A stretch of DNA of 64,000 nt from Amborella trichopoda (Eukaryota > Streptophyta > Magnoliopsida > Amborellales > Amborellaceae). The stretch lies in the NCBI RefSeq assembly GCF_000471905.2, contig NW_006499435.1:2021797-2085796 (forward strand). The letters run 5' to 3'. The notes below the pieces were generated by a model that was not told the origin of the DNA, did no database searches, and worked only from the letters and a program-made list of their open reading frames with translations. Each line of letters opens with the position of its first letter. Position 1 is the first letter of the stretch. A program made the position numbers and the translations under genes. Shown here one piece after another: positions 21,790 through 33,901 of this stretch.

Positions 21790-22935
21790 AAGCTTATGAA
21801 CTACACTATGAAGTTGTGGAAGTGAGTGATTGAGCAAAGAACAAATGCATGAAAAGAGTGTACTAGAACGCTAATTTAGTTTTATACCAAGGAGACCGAG
21901 CCTATTTTCCTATTTAAACAGTTGATTGAGAAGTTTAGGATAAAGAGAAATGACATTTACATGGTCTTTATTGATCTAGAGAAAGTTTATGATAGAGTAC
22001 ATCTAGATTTAATTTGATGGGTATTAAAAAAGAAATGACTTTTTAGATATTACATCGACTTGGTAAAAGATATGTATGAATGAGCGCTAACTGGTGTGCG
22101 AACAACTGCTGGAGAATTGAGTGAGTTTTCAGTAATAATAAATCTACATCATGAGTAAGCTTTGAGCTTATACATCTTTGTCTTAATTATTGTCGACTTA
22201 AGTAGGCACTTACAAGATGAGGTATCGAGGTGTATGTTCTCTGCAGATGATATAACTTTGATCATTGAGACCAGAGAGGCATCAACACAAACTTAGAACT
22301 TTTGAGGGATGCTATAGAATCTAAAGATTTTAAAATTAGCCAGATTAAGACATAATATATGGAATGCAAGTTTAATAATAATAAGAATATAGACGATGAA
22401 GTAGTTAAGGGTAATAGCTAAGAAATACCAAAAAAGAAAGGACTTTCGATATCTTAGGTCGATAATCTTGAAAAATGAATATATTAAAGAAGATATCGTA
22501 CATAGAATTAAAGATAGGTGGGCAAAGTGGAGATGTGCAACCAGAGCTTTATGTGATCGCCACATACCAATAAAATGGAAGGAGAGGACAGTTGTAAGAC
22601 CAGCTTTGCTTTATAAAGCAAAACATTACTTTATAGGCTCCAATGGACAATAAGATACGAGAAAGTAGACATAGGTGGGTTGGCTGTATATAGTGCATAT
22701 ATAGTACAACACATATAAGGATGTACGAGTTGGTTCCCGTAGAATGTTAAAAAAAGAAGCAAGAAGTAAGCCCAAAAGGACAATGTTGAAAGTACAAGAA
22801 AAATACATACGGGCTTATGACATCAGTGTAGAAGAATGACATATCAAGACTTGTGTAACCGACATTAAATAATTAAAAATATGATCCGATGATAAAAATG
22901 GTCGTGAAGATTATGCATCACCCTTGCCAACACAC
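21790..22935 (+). pseudogene. RTE-type LINE reverse transcriptase remnant
   Basis: Plus-strand pieces in order: MKLWKRVIEQR; TEPIFLFKQLIEKFR; DIYMVFIDLEKVYDRVHLDL (RT domain); LTGVRTTAGELSEFSV; MFSADDITLI, the (F/S)ADD catalytic motif; then EDIVHRIKDRWAKWRCATR, LCDRHIPIKWKERTVVRPAL, and KPKRTMLKVQEKYIRAY. This is the canonical order of plant RTE LINE ORFs. Several stop codons (e.g. after SVIINLHHE) and shifts show it is dead. The 5' part is missing. Confidence 0.85.
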
Positions 22936-22988
22936 CCGTCGGCACGCCAAGAGAGGACTTTAACACAATTTAGAGTTTGTACCCTACA

Positions 22989-23340
22989 CGTTTCTTACTT
23001 TTACTATCATTTTATTTCGTTGAGAGAAAGTTTTGAGCGGGTTTGATTCTTACTTTTATACTATCAATATCATTTTATTTCGTTGAGAGAAAGTTTTGAG
23101 CGGGTTTGATTCTTACTTTTACTATCAATATCATTTTATTTCGTTGAGAGAAAGTTTTGAGCAGGTTTGATTCTTACTTTTACTATCCTTTTATTTCGTT
23201 GAGAGGAAGTTTTGAGCAAGTTTGATTCTTACTTTTACTATCATTTTATTTTGTTGAGAGGAAGTTTTGAGCAGGTTTGATTCTTAATTTTACCATCATT
23301 TTATTTTGTTGAGAGAAAGTTTTGAGCAGGTTTGATTGGG
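22989..23340. repeat. Tandem repeat, about 55-62-bp unit x 6
   Basis: Unit: GGTTTGATTCTTACTTTTA, CTATCA, TTTTATTTCGTTGAGAG, AAGTTTTGAGC. Copies start near 22989, 23046, 23109, 23171, 23222 and 23279. Units two and three carry an extra ATCAATATC. No spacer variation, so not CRISPR. Confidence 0.85.
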
Positions 23341-24039
23341 ATGCAAGAGTGAGGGATTTGACAAGGTGGATTGTCTTTTTTGGGGCGATGCAGGTTAAAT
23401 TACAAAAGTAAACCACAAATATAATATGACCTACAAAGTCTTAAAAGTAAGAAATTGAGCTCAAGGTATATTGACTTTTAAAATATACTGATCTCTTTTC
23501 TAACTTTGTTCCCATCTGATTGAACTTATCCAAGCGGCCAAAACCCTGTCTTCATCAGCCACAATCAAAATTTTCAATAAAGACATCAAATTTAATCAAT
23601 AAAGAGAGGACCCAAACAGTCAAAAGCAGCCCCACTAACTTTCTCTCTCTAAAGGTTTCCTCAGTATCTATGTTGACCTGGTCCACACAACAGGATTCCT
23701 CCCCTTCCGACAAGTGTCGCAATTTCAAGTTGCGTTCCCCTGTTGTATTCCATTTGGGCCTTTCTCCACCCAAAATTCCTCTTTCTCTCAAGGCCTGCTT
23801 CTCTCTCTCTCTCTCTCTCTCCAAACTGCATAGAAACCTCAGTCCCTTCATCCTCAAAATCTCCTTCTCTCTCTCTAAAACCCACCTATAAGACCTCTCT
23901 CCTGCCTCTATTACCCCCCCCCCCTCCCCTCTCTCTCTCATCCTGCTTCTCCAAACAGCAGCTCAGAAACCTTAGACAACAAAATTACTTCATCCTCTCT
24001 CTCTCTCCCCTAAAGTTATAGCTTTTCTGTCAGTAAAAC
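23341..24039 (+). promoter_or_regulatory. Upstream region and CT-rich leader of the GA 2-oxidase gene
   Basis: From about 23640 to the start codon the plus strand is strongly pyrimidine-rich, with repeated CTCTCT tracts (e.g. 23801-23821), as in many plant 5' leaders. No convincing TATA box was identified. Apparent open frames on both strands here are artefacts of the CT/GA repeats. Confidence 0.45.
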
Positions 24040-24288
24040 ATGACATATACAAAAACCGGGGGCGACCCACCGTTGATCGAGAAGTATGGAGACCTTTTTC
24101 ACGAGTCAAGGAATTGCAGGAAAGAAGCCGTGGAAGAATGTGGGCTTCCATTAATCGATCTCCAATATCTCTCGAGTTCTGATGAAGCAGAGAGACAAGC
24201 CTGTATAAGCGATATGGCGACCGCTTCATCTGAGTGGGGCTTTTTCCAGGTATTTCTTCGTCAATTCGTGTTTCTTGCGTGTGTGTGT

Positions 24289-24328
<40 letters not shown>

Positions 24329-24542
24329 TGTAGTTGTTAGTGAGCGACACGTAGGTTGTACGAACCGTAGGTAGGAAGTAACGGACGTACGGTAGGTTGG
24401 GTAGGAGAAGTAAGTAGGAAGGAAAGAGACGANNNNNNNNNNNNNNNNNNNNTACGTACGTACGTCGTACGTCGTCGTACGTACGTAGTGTAGGTTCGGT
24501 TCGTTACGTTACGTTACGTTCGTTACGTACGTAGTTCGTTGT

Positions 24543-24597
<55 letters not shown>

Positions 24598-27500
24598 GAT
24601 TGGTTATTGAGCGCACAGGTTGTGAACCATGGGATAAGCGACGAGTTGGTGGAGAGAATGAGGAAAGAGCAGAGGAAAGTGTTTGAGATGGCATTTGAGA
24701 AGAAGCGCAGCTCCAGCTCCCTCAATGACTCCTACAGGTGGGGTGGGGCCCCCAATGCCCCCTCTGTTAACCACATGTCATGGTCCGAGGCCTTCCACGT
24801 TCCTCTCTCTAAAATTTCTGACCACCAAGACGATCCTCCCTTCAATTCTCTCAGGTATTCTCTTTCTCTCTCTCTCTAACAGGAATTTATACTTCCTCCT
24901 CACATAATGAATGCAATTTATTGCATTCTATGCTTCCAAATGGTTTAGGTTTAATTCCCTCTCTCAGAATTCGAAGTTCGAATTTTGAACCTTCTCTCTC
25001 TCTAAAGTTTTATTACTCCCGATTTAAGAACCTTTATTACTCTCTCCTCTCTCATACTTGCACTCTTACCTATAAACTTGAGTTTCTCTCTCTACCTAAT
25101 AAATTTAGGCATAAACTTGAGTATTTTACTTGTAGTTATCAATAGTGGGCTGGGCTTCTACGATATGTTTTTTTGTTTGGTTTCGTTTTAAGTAAAAATC
25201 GAATTTAGTCGGAAACTTATCAAAATCTACATCGGAATTGTTTTGATAAGCTAGTTATATGAAACAAAGTTGAACAATTTTTTGTAACATATTTATATTT
25301 TTAAATTATTATTTTTATTATACATTTTATAATTTAATTCAACCAAGATCAAACCAATTTCGATTGGATTTACAATGCTTGCTATTTATTTTAAATTTTT
25401 CAGAAATTGCTTCCTTTTTTTTTCACAAAAGAAGAATATAAATAAACCCCAAGCGTTACCTCAAATTGAAAATTACGTGAGGGTCCCAAGATTTTGAGAA
25501 AATAATCACCCAAGTATCTCTAATGTCTCATCTTCTCATTTTTTTAAATTTTAGAGGCACTCATCTCTACTACATGACAATAGTGGCCCTTCATTTTGTT
25601 TCATGTATTGAATTTTTTACCCCTTCTATTATAAAGCAGGAAATTCCATTTATTTTGCAATAAATGAAAATAAAATTTCATTCCAATGTAGAATTAAGAT
25701 GACTTCCAAAATTTATGGGTTTATTTATCTTTTATTTTCAAGTAATAGCAATAGCATGAAATATTACACTCTTTTAATACATTTATCTTTTTCATTCGTT
25801 GTTTTTATTGTTTAAGTTACCAATTTAATTAATTAAATATCTTTGAAAGTTTATTTACGCTCACATAGGGTCCTAAGATAAAGCTTCCTTGCATATATAG
25901 GAAAAAGACATATTCTCAATTTAACATATTTTAATATTTTTATTTTCAAGATAAAATATGAAATGCAATTTATTATTAGTTAATTTAAAATAGCTTCCTT
26001 GTATATATTGGAAAAATATATACTCTCAACTTATCATATTTTTTATTTTTAAGATAAAGTATCAAATGCAATTTATTGTTGGTTAATTTAAAATTTTGTA
26101 CATTTTAATCTTGAAAAATAAATTACGCCAATTTTATTGAAGGGATATGAAAAATAAATTCTAATGTTAGTTTTGAAAGATTCAAAACTGGCTGCGTATA
26201 CTATACAGGACTTGCCACAGTCCGCTCGGGCTCGGGTGAGTAATAGGACGGTGCCACGATATACACCTCGGTAGGGGTGGCAATGGACCCTGACCCAACC
26301 CATACCCATACCCGTCGGGTATACCCGACAGGGGTCCGGGTATGGGTCCAAGTTTTGGACTCGCGGATAGGCTCTGGGTCCAATATAGGATAAACGGATA
26401 GTCCCGGGTCCTGGTACAGGTACTCGGACCCGAATTGTTACTCTACCTAAAAGTCAAAGCTCCAACCCTAAAATCGTTTCAATACTTTTCGTTTTCTTCT
26501 AGTTCTCCAAACAACCAAACCCCATCGCTATCCTCCCTCTCTTCAATTCTCCCTCTCTCCATGGAGACATAACTCTCTCTCTCAATTTTGAATGTCTCTC
26601 TCTCTAATTGCCCACCCCTCAAAAATCAGTTCTTTGTTGGTCACCATTGTAGGCTACGAAAAACTCATAGTGAGGGTGACAATAGACCCGACCAGACCCG
26701 GGACCTAATAGATACGGGTATGGGTCCAACTTTTGGACCCCGACAGGTAAGGTCCGGGTCCAAAACCTGGACCTGAATAAATTCGGGCATGGGTCCGGGT
26801 CCAGTTGAACTCGATCCATACCTGACCCATTGCCACCCTTGCACTTCGGGGTACATAAAAAAATTAAAAAAATTTGTAAAAAGAAAAAAAAAGAAATTGT
26901 TCTATAAATGTATTATATATTTTTTGGATACTTTTGACAAAGATTGGTGAGTTTTTTTGGACATAATCCCTATTTTTATTATTTATTTTCTTAGATTTTT
27001 TTAAATATCGAACCATAAATCATTTTCTTAAAATCCTTTTTTGTTATGCTTTTTGAAGCTTAATAGGAGTTTTTAAGGTTTTTTTAGGTTTACTTAACTT
27101 TTAATAGCGTCATTTAATTTTTGTAATTGTTTTACATATTTATCTAGGGCTTTTGGCCTTGTACAGGAATTGGCCAAGTCCAAGTAACTTGGCTGAGATG
27201 AGTTCCTGATCATCGCTTTTAAGAATTTTATGTCTATGATCAAACTTTTATTGCTTTTTTCATGTACATGCATCGCAGGTGCTAATGACTAATTTGTCTT
27301 AATTTTTCTATAAATGGTCTTCTTCTTCTTCTTTTTTTCCTACTTTTGTAAGAAATAGCTTCTGAAATTTTTTGACTCTTATCATAGGTTGGTGATGAAA
27401 GAATTTGCCAAGGCTATGGCCGAGCTAGCTCTATCATTGTCCGGAATCCTTGCCAGAAAACTCGGACAGTCACCGGAATACTTCCCGGAAAATTGTGACG

Positions 27501-30496
27501 AGAGGACATGCTTCCTGAGACTTAACCGTTACCCACCATGCCCCTTTTCACCTGACGTTTGTGGACTGGTTCCTCACACTGATAGTGATTTTCTCACTAT
27601 ACTGTGCCAAGATCAAGTTGGGGGCTTACAGCTCATGAAGGATTCAAAATGGGTCTCAGTTAAGCCCAATTCAAAGGCTCTTATTGTTAATATCGGCGAT
27701 CTCTTTCAGGTAATTCCTCTATCATGCTTTTATGTAGGTGCATGTGAGAGAGTCAGGAATGGGGTTTGTAGCATCGGTGGTTAGAAGGGTAGATGCCTCG
27801 ATATAACGTCCTTTTTTTTTTTTTGGGTAATTCAATAGATATGATGAGCTTCTACCTGTTTTTTCAAATCATTAGTAGTTTTTGAATACGTTAGTTGAGA
27901 ATGAAAACCTAAATTTTAGCTGGGGCACAAGCGGGGCTACCACTTGTGCATTTGGCAGTGTCTAAAAGTACTCCGGGGCTCTATTCTTATCGAGCTAGAG
28001 TCGCCCTATTATTAAATTTTAAATTAAATTTAAGTATATACAAGTAATAGAAGATAATTCTTATTCTTATTTTAAATAAATATTTTAATAATTAAAATGT
28101 TTATTTATACTATAAAATGAAATTAATGCCCTATTATGCTACTTAAATAGTAATGGTTTGAATAATAATATTCTTATAATAATTGTATTATACATGATAT
28201 TATAGTTGATGTATACTTTATAAAATAATCAAAATAATAAAAGAATCTATAATGAAAACAAAAATAAAAATAAAAAGTCAAAGTAAATTCAATGTAAATA
28301 AATTACAAAATAAATTAAATAATGACATGTAATAGGTAATAATAAATAAAAAGTAGAATTAAAGTCTGGCTAGCCATGGGTTAGTGTGGTGTTTTAAAAT
28401 AAGATAAATTTATCAAAATGCGCCTAATGTATCAACTATTTATGTGGTTTTTTATAGTAAGGGAAACTTATCAAAATGCACCTAACTTTTCAGCTGTTTA
28501 CGTGGTTTTTTTTATAGTAAGGGGAACTTATCAAAATGCACCAAACTTATCAGTTTTTTACATGGTTTTTTAAAAGAAAGGAAACTTATCAAAATACATC
28601 TAATTTATCAGCTATTTAACATTCTACCTATTTTCAAAATATTAAGTAGTGGATGTGATTTAATGAGATTTTGTAAATTAAATTAAAAGATATAGACAAA
28701 ATGTTAAGTTGTTCATCTCTTAGGTCCACTTTTTCAAATTTCCCTTGAGCAAAAAAAAATATTAATCTCTTTAAAATTGCTAAAAAAACCTCAGGAATCG
28801 CTCTTCCCAGTTCGACCCATCAATTTTAAAATAATTGTATTTTTTTACTAATATTCAAGTTATTCCACAATATATTGTTTACGATATGAAAAGTATATGA
28901 TGCAAAGAATATGACGCTATCGTTTGTGTTTCCTACAGTTCTATAGTACTGGCCCTGACTGTTAGATGTCAACAATTGACAGTTGATGGACGGCCTTCCG
29001 CTGCTCAAAATCTGCTAAAATATTCGACAGGCTTTGAGTGGAAGAAAGCCCCTGTTCTTTGTTCTTGAATTTGGACAGCTAGGATTCCTATAGATACCAG
29101 TGGGTCAAGGGGAACAGTGTGCTCCTTGGATTGTAGTCGTCCAATCAATAGATCACATGGAAACGGCATGTAGTTGTCCGATGCATCAAATCATTGACAT
29201 ACCCCAAGCACCACCGTCCAATCAAGTGATATGACAGCCGCAGAACCATGTGACCATATTATTTTTTAATTCATAGGAGATCAAAATTGTCATGGGCTTC
29301 CTCTTCTCACTATTCAAAATATTCAGAACCAAAAAAAATAATTTTTTTTTTACAAGATGTTAACAATTGAATACTTTAACCACATCTTTTAATTTTAAAG
29401 AAAGTATTTATTTATCTCGTATTTTTAACTTTCATAAAGACTCAAAAATTAAAAATATTATTTGTAAGCAAAAAGTATACATATTTTCTATTTTACAACC
29501 CCCATGACCCCTTTGATCATATATTTTTAACCCAAACAAAAACTAAAATGACACATTATTCAAACTTCATCTTTCTCTCTAAAACTCAATGTCTCCCTCT
29601 TCGCTTCTCGGTGACTTTACTAGACAAAGGGTTTAGCTTGAGCTCGAACACGAGCCCACCTTATACGTGTGAGAGAGATGGTGTTTTAGAAAGAGAGAGA
29701 TGGAGTTTGGGTTTTAGAAAGAGATGGAGTTTTAAAGAGAGAGAGATGAGTTTAAGTTTTAGGGAGAGAGATGGAGTTTTGAGAGAGAGAGAGAGAGGAT
29801 GATGTGAGAGAGAGAGATGGAGTTTGGGTTTTAAAGAGTTGGAGTTTTGAGAGATAGAGACGATGACGTGAGAGAGTGATGGAGTTTTAGAGAGAGATAT
29901 ATATATATAAAGTAATTTCATAAGTTGTTGAGGTCAATAATACATGGTCAAAATGATTTAGGGGATTGGAAGAAAAAAAAAATGGAATTCATTTGCTTAC
30001 ATGTAATATTTTCAATTCTTGGATTTGACGAGATATAAAAGTTAAACATAGATGAAATATGATATTTTCTCTTAATTTTATTGCCAAATGCCTATTAAAT
30101 TGCACATGACCGTGAGTTGGAATAGTTTCAAAGGGCAAAGTGTTGAATTGTTGAAAAACCAAGTGCATTTGATAATTTTCCTAAAAAAAAGTAAAAGGAT
30201 CTCTCTCTACCAACCAATGTAGAACTGGAAACCGGATCAAGAATTCCCATGAATTTGTCTCGCAGGCTTGGAGCAACGGCGCGTACAAGAGCGTGGAGCA
30301 TAGAGTGATGACTAATCCAACGGTGGAGAGACACTCCATTGCCTACTTCCTTTGTCCTTCATATGAGGCCCCCATATCAACTTCCTTACAACCTCCTCTT
30401 TACAAGAAATTCACTTTTAGAGAGTTCAGGCAACAAGTGCAAGAAGATGTGAAAAAGATGGGCTACAAAATTGGCCTCCCAAGATTTCTCCTATGA
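24040..30496 (+). CDS. GA2OX8-like: Gibberellin 2-beta-dioxygenase, C20-GA2ox type (GA2ox8-like)
   Basis: Inactivates gibberellins by 2-beta-hydroxylation; GA2ox8-class enzymes act on C20 precursors such as GA12 and GA53. They are cytosolic Fe(II)/2-oxoglutarate dioxygenases. Four exons: 24040-24249, 24619-24854, 27388-27709, 30266-30496, giving 332 codons, normal for the family. All junctions are GT-AG (phases 0, 2, 0). Residues 1-149 form the N-terminal DIOX_N part (EWGFFQ, VVNHGIS, SYRWG, SWSEAFHVP). The 2OG-FeII domain shows RLNRYPPCP, iron ligands H212 and D214 (PHTDSDF) and H268 (SVEHRVM), and the 2-oxoglutarate pair R278/S280. The C-terminus FREFRQQVQEDVKK and GLPRFL match GA2ox8 proteins. 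No frame disruption is seen. Introns of 0.37, 2.5 and 2.6 kb hold microsatellites, a 20-N gap, repeats and a MITE. Family call is firm; C20 substrate preference is inferred from similarity. Confidence 0.93.
24290..24545. other. Intron 1 low-complexity sequence with 20-N assembly gap
   Basis: A (GA)n tract near 24290-24323 leads into 220 bases made almost wholly of short words such as GTAGG, TACG and TTACG, with 20 Ns at 24433-24452. A second (GA)n tract is at 24556-24593. Likely an unresolved microsatellite and unreliable bases around it. The flanking exons read through normally. Confidence 0.85.
25876..26100. repeat. About 115-bp tandem duplication in GA2ox intron 2
   Basis: Both units contain AGCTTCCTTG(C/T)ATATAT, GGAAAAA, CTCTCAA-like and AAATGCAATTTATT words. 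Non-coding. Confidence 0.65.
26270..26447. mobile_element. GGGTCC-rich short inverted-repeat element, in GA2ox intron 2
   Basis: Starts GGTAGGGGTGGCAATGG and ends CGAATTGTTACTCTACC (its inverse). The interior is rich in GGGTCC, ATGGGTCC and CCCGGGTCC words, as in the array at 1-596. No target duplication is clear. hAT-like MITE suspected. Confidence 0.6.
26671..26842. mobile_element. GGGTCC-rich short inverted-repeat element, second copy in GA2ox intron 2
   Basis: Starts TGAGGGTGACAATAGACCC and ends CATTGCCACCCTTG, roughly inverted. Interior GGTATGGGTCCAA and GGTCCGGGTCCA as in its neighbour. Confidence 0.65.
28395..28620. repeat. About 63-bp tandem repeat x 4 in GA2ox intron 3
   Basis: Units contain ACTTATCAAAATGCACC, TATCAGCT and GTGGTTTTTT (A)TAGTAAGG. 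Copies start near 28405, 28455, 28515 and 28575. Non-coding. Confidence 0.75.
29399..30077. mobile_element. MITE family G copy A, in GA2ox intron 3
   Basis: Aligns throughout with 49842-50475: AAAATATTATTT(G/A)TAAGC, TTATTCAAACTTCATC, GAGCTCGAACACGAGC, then GA-rich repeats of GATGGAGTTTTAGAGAGA, then AATAATACATGGTCAAAA. Ends are partly inverted but more eroded than in copy B. It lies between exons 3 and 4 in the plus strand and does not touch splice sites. Confidence 0.75.
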
Positions 30497-30782
30497 AAAT
30501 TCCCATCAAATCATTCATACCAATTATTGTTCCTTGTGATTATAATAATAAAAAAAAGAAATGGTTTTTCGTTTTTAGCCCTGCAAATGGGACTTTGGAG
30601 CCCCAAGAATTTGAAGCAATAATGTTTGGTGTGCCATGGTTGGGGGCCTCTCATAATTTTGATGGCAGTAACCTAAGACGTAGGTTTCATTATTTGTCAT
30701 GTTTTTTGCATTTTATGTTTACTGTGTAAGAATGCATCCCCTTGTTCACGTTTTAGATAAGCCTGTTATTATTAATAATAAA
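30497..30782 (+). terminator. GA 2-oxidase 3' UTR with poly(A) signal
   Basis: AATAAA at 30777-30782, 280 nt after the stop codon and following a T-rich stretch, is the best candidate. The short frame at 30493-30729 is 3' UTR. Confidence 0.5.
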
Positions 30783-31984
30783 TAATTCTCTTCTTCTTTT
30801 CTTTTTTCTTTTTTTGTTTTTTTTTGACAATCTTACAAATTTTTATTGTCTACGCTAAAAAAAAAAATTACAAAATACTCAAAAAGGAGGAAGCTCATTT
30901 AGAATTAGTGTTTCCAAATTGTGTACTTCACCTTCACCGCTGAAAGCCAAAGTTGATCTTCACACTGAATAATTCTCTGCCACCATTTTGCCAAAAGAAC
31001 TTTTAATTTCCTTATCTGCAGCTCCCTTCCACTTTAGGGGCGCACATCTTTTTCCAACTCACCATGAATTACATTTTGTCTGGTATTGCACGTTCCCCCA
31101 CAAAATATATAGGGTATGAGTAAAATGTTAAATTGTTGATCTTTTATAGGCATTTTGATAAAAAAAAAAAATTTATTAAAAATAATTTAGTAAAATTTAT
31201 TTTTCTTGTATCTAGAACCAGACTTGACCAAACCCGACCCGACAGATCGAGTCTGGGTCCTTATTGGATCTAGGTCTAGCTAGGACCCAATTGAGTTGGG
31301 TTAAGATCAGGGTCGATTTGGACCCAACCCATTAACACCTCTACGTCAGGTGATTCTAAAATTAAATACCAAATTTGAGATAAAAAATATAATCTTAAGC
31401 AACTCTTTTGTCCGAGGGAATAGAAATATAGTATATGCTCCAATAGGGGTACACTATACACGGTTTGTGATTCATACAACTATTCCTTGATGAGATAATC
31501 ATAGAGGAAGAAGTGAAAGGAATGGAATCCTTTGGGTAAAGGCATGGACCTTAGCCATTGGGCTCATTGGTGGTCATGAGACTCGTTGTCATGGGGTCTA
31601 CCACAAATTGCCTTACAGTGGGGAATTGTTCCACATGCTTTTGACGACATGCATTTCATGATTGGACTGCATTTTGTAGATTCCAAACCCAACGGTAGTC
31701 ATGTAAGGATCTCTCTCTCTCTACTGCAATCTCTCAGTCGAGAAGGCCAATACATTGTTGGAAATGTGTCTCATCATGCCTCTTTTTCTTTTCGGAAATT
31801 TGTCTTTCAATATATAAAAGCTATATTTCAGTACATGTCAATTTTCATGTATATACTTGGTTTTATTTTTAAGCTTCAATAGGACGTAGCACTCCAGAGC
31901 AAATATGGTGTCACTAAATCTGGTGTCACGGGAGGGAAAACCTAATAGTACGTTTAAGTTTTTTGTAGAAATTATTTTTTATAT
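30783..31984. other. Intergenic; GGGTCC element fragment at 31210-31345
   Basis: 31210-31345 has AACCCGACCCGACAG, GTCTGGGTCC and CCCAACCCATTAACACCTC, a decayed member of the GGGTCC-rich family. No gene is recognised in the rest. Confidence 0.5.
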
Positions 31985-32445
31985 ATATATATTAATGTTG
32001 ATATTAGCCCACTAGCTCAAATGAACATAAGAGCCCAACAGCTTCGATTGAATCTGGACCGATCTGACGATCACGACTTCATTTCGTATTTGAATTTTAA
32101 TGTTTTTTTTTAGACGTGTATTCTTCAAAAATAGGATAATCTAATAAAAGTATCAAAAAAATAATTTGTAATAAATAAATTGACTAAAATACCCATGAAA
32201 CGTTTCGGGGGTATTTTGGTTGATTTATTTTTTACGAATTATTTTTAAAATATTTTTATTAGGTGTGCTTTGATGAGAAGAATACATTCTTAAAATTTCA
32301 AGTTATTTGGATTTGTAGAAAAACTAATTAAAATTAAAATACGAAACAAAATCGTGAATGTTAGATCGGCCCAGATTCAATCTGGACTGCTGGGCTCATA
32401 TGTTTATAAGAGCTAGTGGGCTAATCTCAATATTTCCCATATTTA
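31985..32445. mobile_element. Foldback (palindromic) element, about 460 bp
   Basis: The two halves are inverted copies of each other nearly end to end. Outer arms: GATATTAGCCCACTAGCTC against GAGCTAGTGGGCTAATCTC. Middle: TGAATCTGGACCGATCT against AGATCGGCCCAGATTCA. Centre: AAATACCC near 32188 against GGGTATTTT near 32210. Each arm is about 220 bp with a tiny loop. Non-coding. A transcript would form a long hairpin. Confidence 0.85.
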
Positions 32446-33900
32446 TATTTATATATATACACTTAATTTATTTAATTTCTAAATATCTTTTTATTAAATT
32501 ATAGGATCTCTTGGATGACATCTTATTACGTGAGTCAATAGCGGACAAATAACATGTTTAGTTCATTACATAAGATTAATAGTTTGATGACAACTTGTTA
32601 GTCCAAATTTGCTGCATTTAAGGGAATTAAGGCATGAGTTGCACTTAAATCTAAACTCCTACTAACCATGAATGTAAGAGTTACAACTAAAATGTGTTAT
32701 CTATAAAAGAGGTTAACCCCTAAAAAAATGGATAAGAGAAAAAGATAGAGAATGGTAAAAAAGAGATATGTAAGGTCAATGAGATTCACCATGGGGAGCT
32801 CATAAGGTTGTCCGTCATCAGAGGGCTTGGTCTATGAGATATGGTATAAAACCTGAAGTCCCTCGTGTGATTTAAAGACAGATCCGATAAAGTCGTTTAT
32901 TGATTTTATTTATCTACACATGTATTTATTGATGTTATTTTTTATTTTATTTTTCTTGTATTGGGACTAACAGATGCTCTCTCCCTAAGACGGCCAATAT
33001 TGATGCTCTCTCTCTCTCTCTAAAGTATCCAATATTGATGCTCTCTCTCTCTAGAATGGCCTACATCGATGCCTTGTGCCAAACTCTTACCGGCGTGCTT
33101 GATAAAATGTGGCATGCAGGATGCCAAACTCTTCCTTCCACTTACTTAGCTGCAGACCTATACACGAATGAATGTTTAGGAAATCGCAACATTCATGTGC
33201 AGCATTGTTCACAAGCACATGAATCAATTGACGGTGAATGGAGGTTCTCTCTCCCTCTCCCTCTCCCTCTCCCTCTCCCTCTCTCCCATGGACATCTGCA
33301 AATTACTCTCGCTTTCTCTCCTCACATGTAGAGGACTGCTTTTTCTCATTACATGTAGAGGAGTGAAGTGCAACATGAACATTACTCTCAATGTGTGGAC
33401 ATGCACATGAGCAGTAAATTATTTTTTCTCTCTCTTTACACATGCACACGAGTAATAAATCATTTTCTCTCTGTCTTTGCACATGCATACATTTTCTCTC
33501 TCTCTTTGCACATGCATACGAGTAAACTACTCTTTTTTCATTTTTCCCTTAAATAAGAAGCTTATGAGGCTTATCCCCTACAAGTTGTGTCCCTCACCCA
33601 AAACTATATTTTTTTTATTTTTTTCTAATTTTATTTAATATTTTTTTAGATCTCCTTTAAATCGCTGTCTCATAAACCTTTATTTTTATTTTATTTTATT
33701 TTATTTATTTATTGATATCATTTAGATCATCGTTTTGAACTTATCCAAACCCGATTAGGATCCTTGATCCAATAATCCAGCATAGATCTATGGATGAACT
33801 ATCTACCCACCAATCTGGATTTTGAAAAGCTGCTTACAACTAAACAAGTCCAATCTCAGCCCTTTATCATAGTTAAACCATGTGTTGATGCATTTAAAGA
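32446..33900. other. Intergenic with CT microsatellites
   Basis: CTCTCT tracts near 33008-33052 and (CTCCCT)n at 33246-33290; a diffuse repeat of CACATGCA and TTTCTCTCTCT at 33400-33520. No gene is recognised; overlapping short frames are composition artefacts. Confidence 0.5.
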
Positions 33901-33901
33901 A

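Noticed and set aside
22989-23340. Regular repeats resembling a CRISPR array
   Set aside because: Units abut with no unique spacers, and the DNA is plant nuclear.
23520-24021. Frames of 74-128 codons on both strands before the GA 2-oxidase start
   Set aside because: Produced by CT/GA microsatellites of the leader; Ser/Leu- or Arg/Glu-rich without domain.
24040-30496. Alternative reading as gibberellin 20-oxidase, 3-oxidase or other 2-oxoglutarate dioxygenase
   Set aside because: The SYRWG, SWSEAFHVP, CPSYEAP and FREFRQQVQEDVKK blocks are those of GA2ox8-type enzymes as I know them; GA20ox and GA3ox differ at these places.
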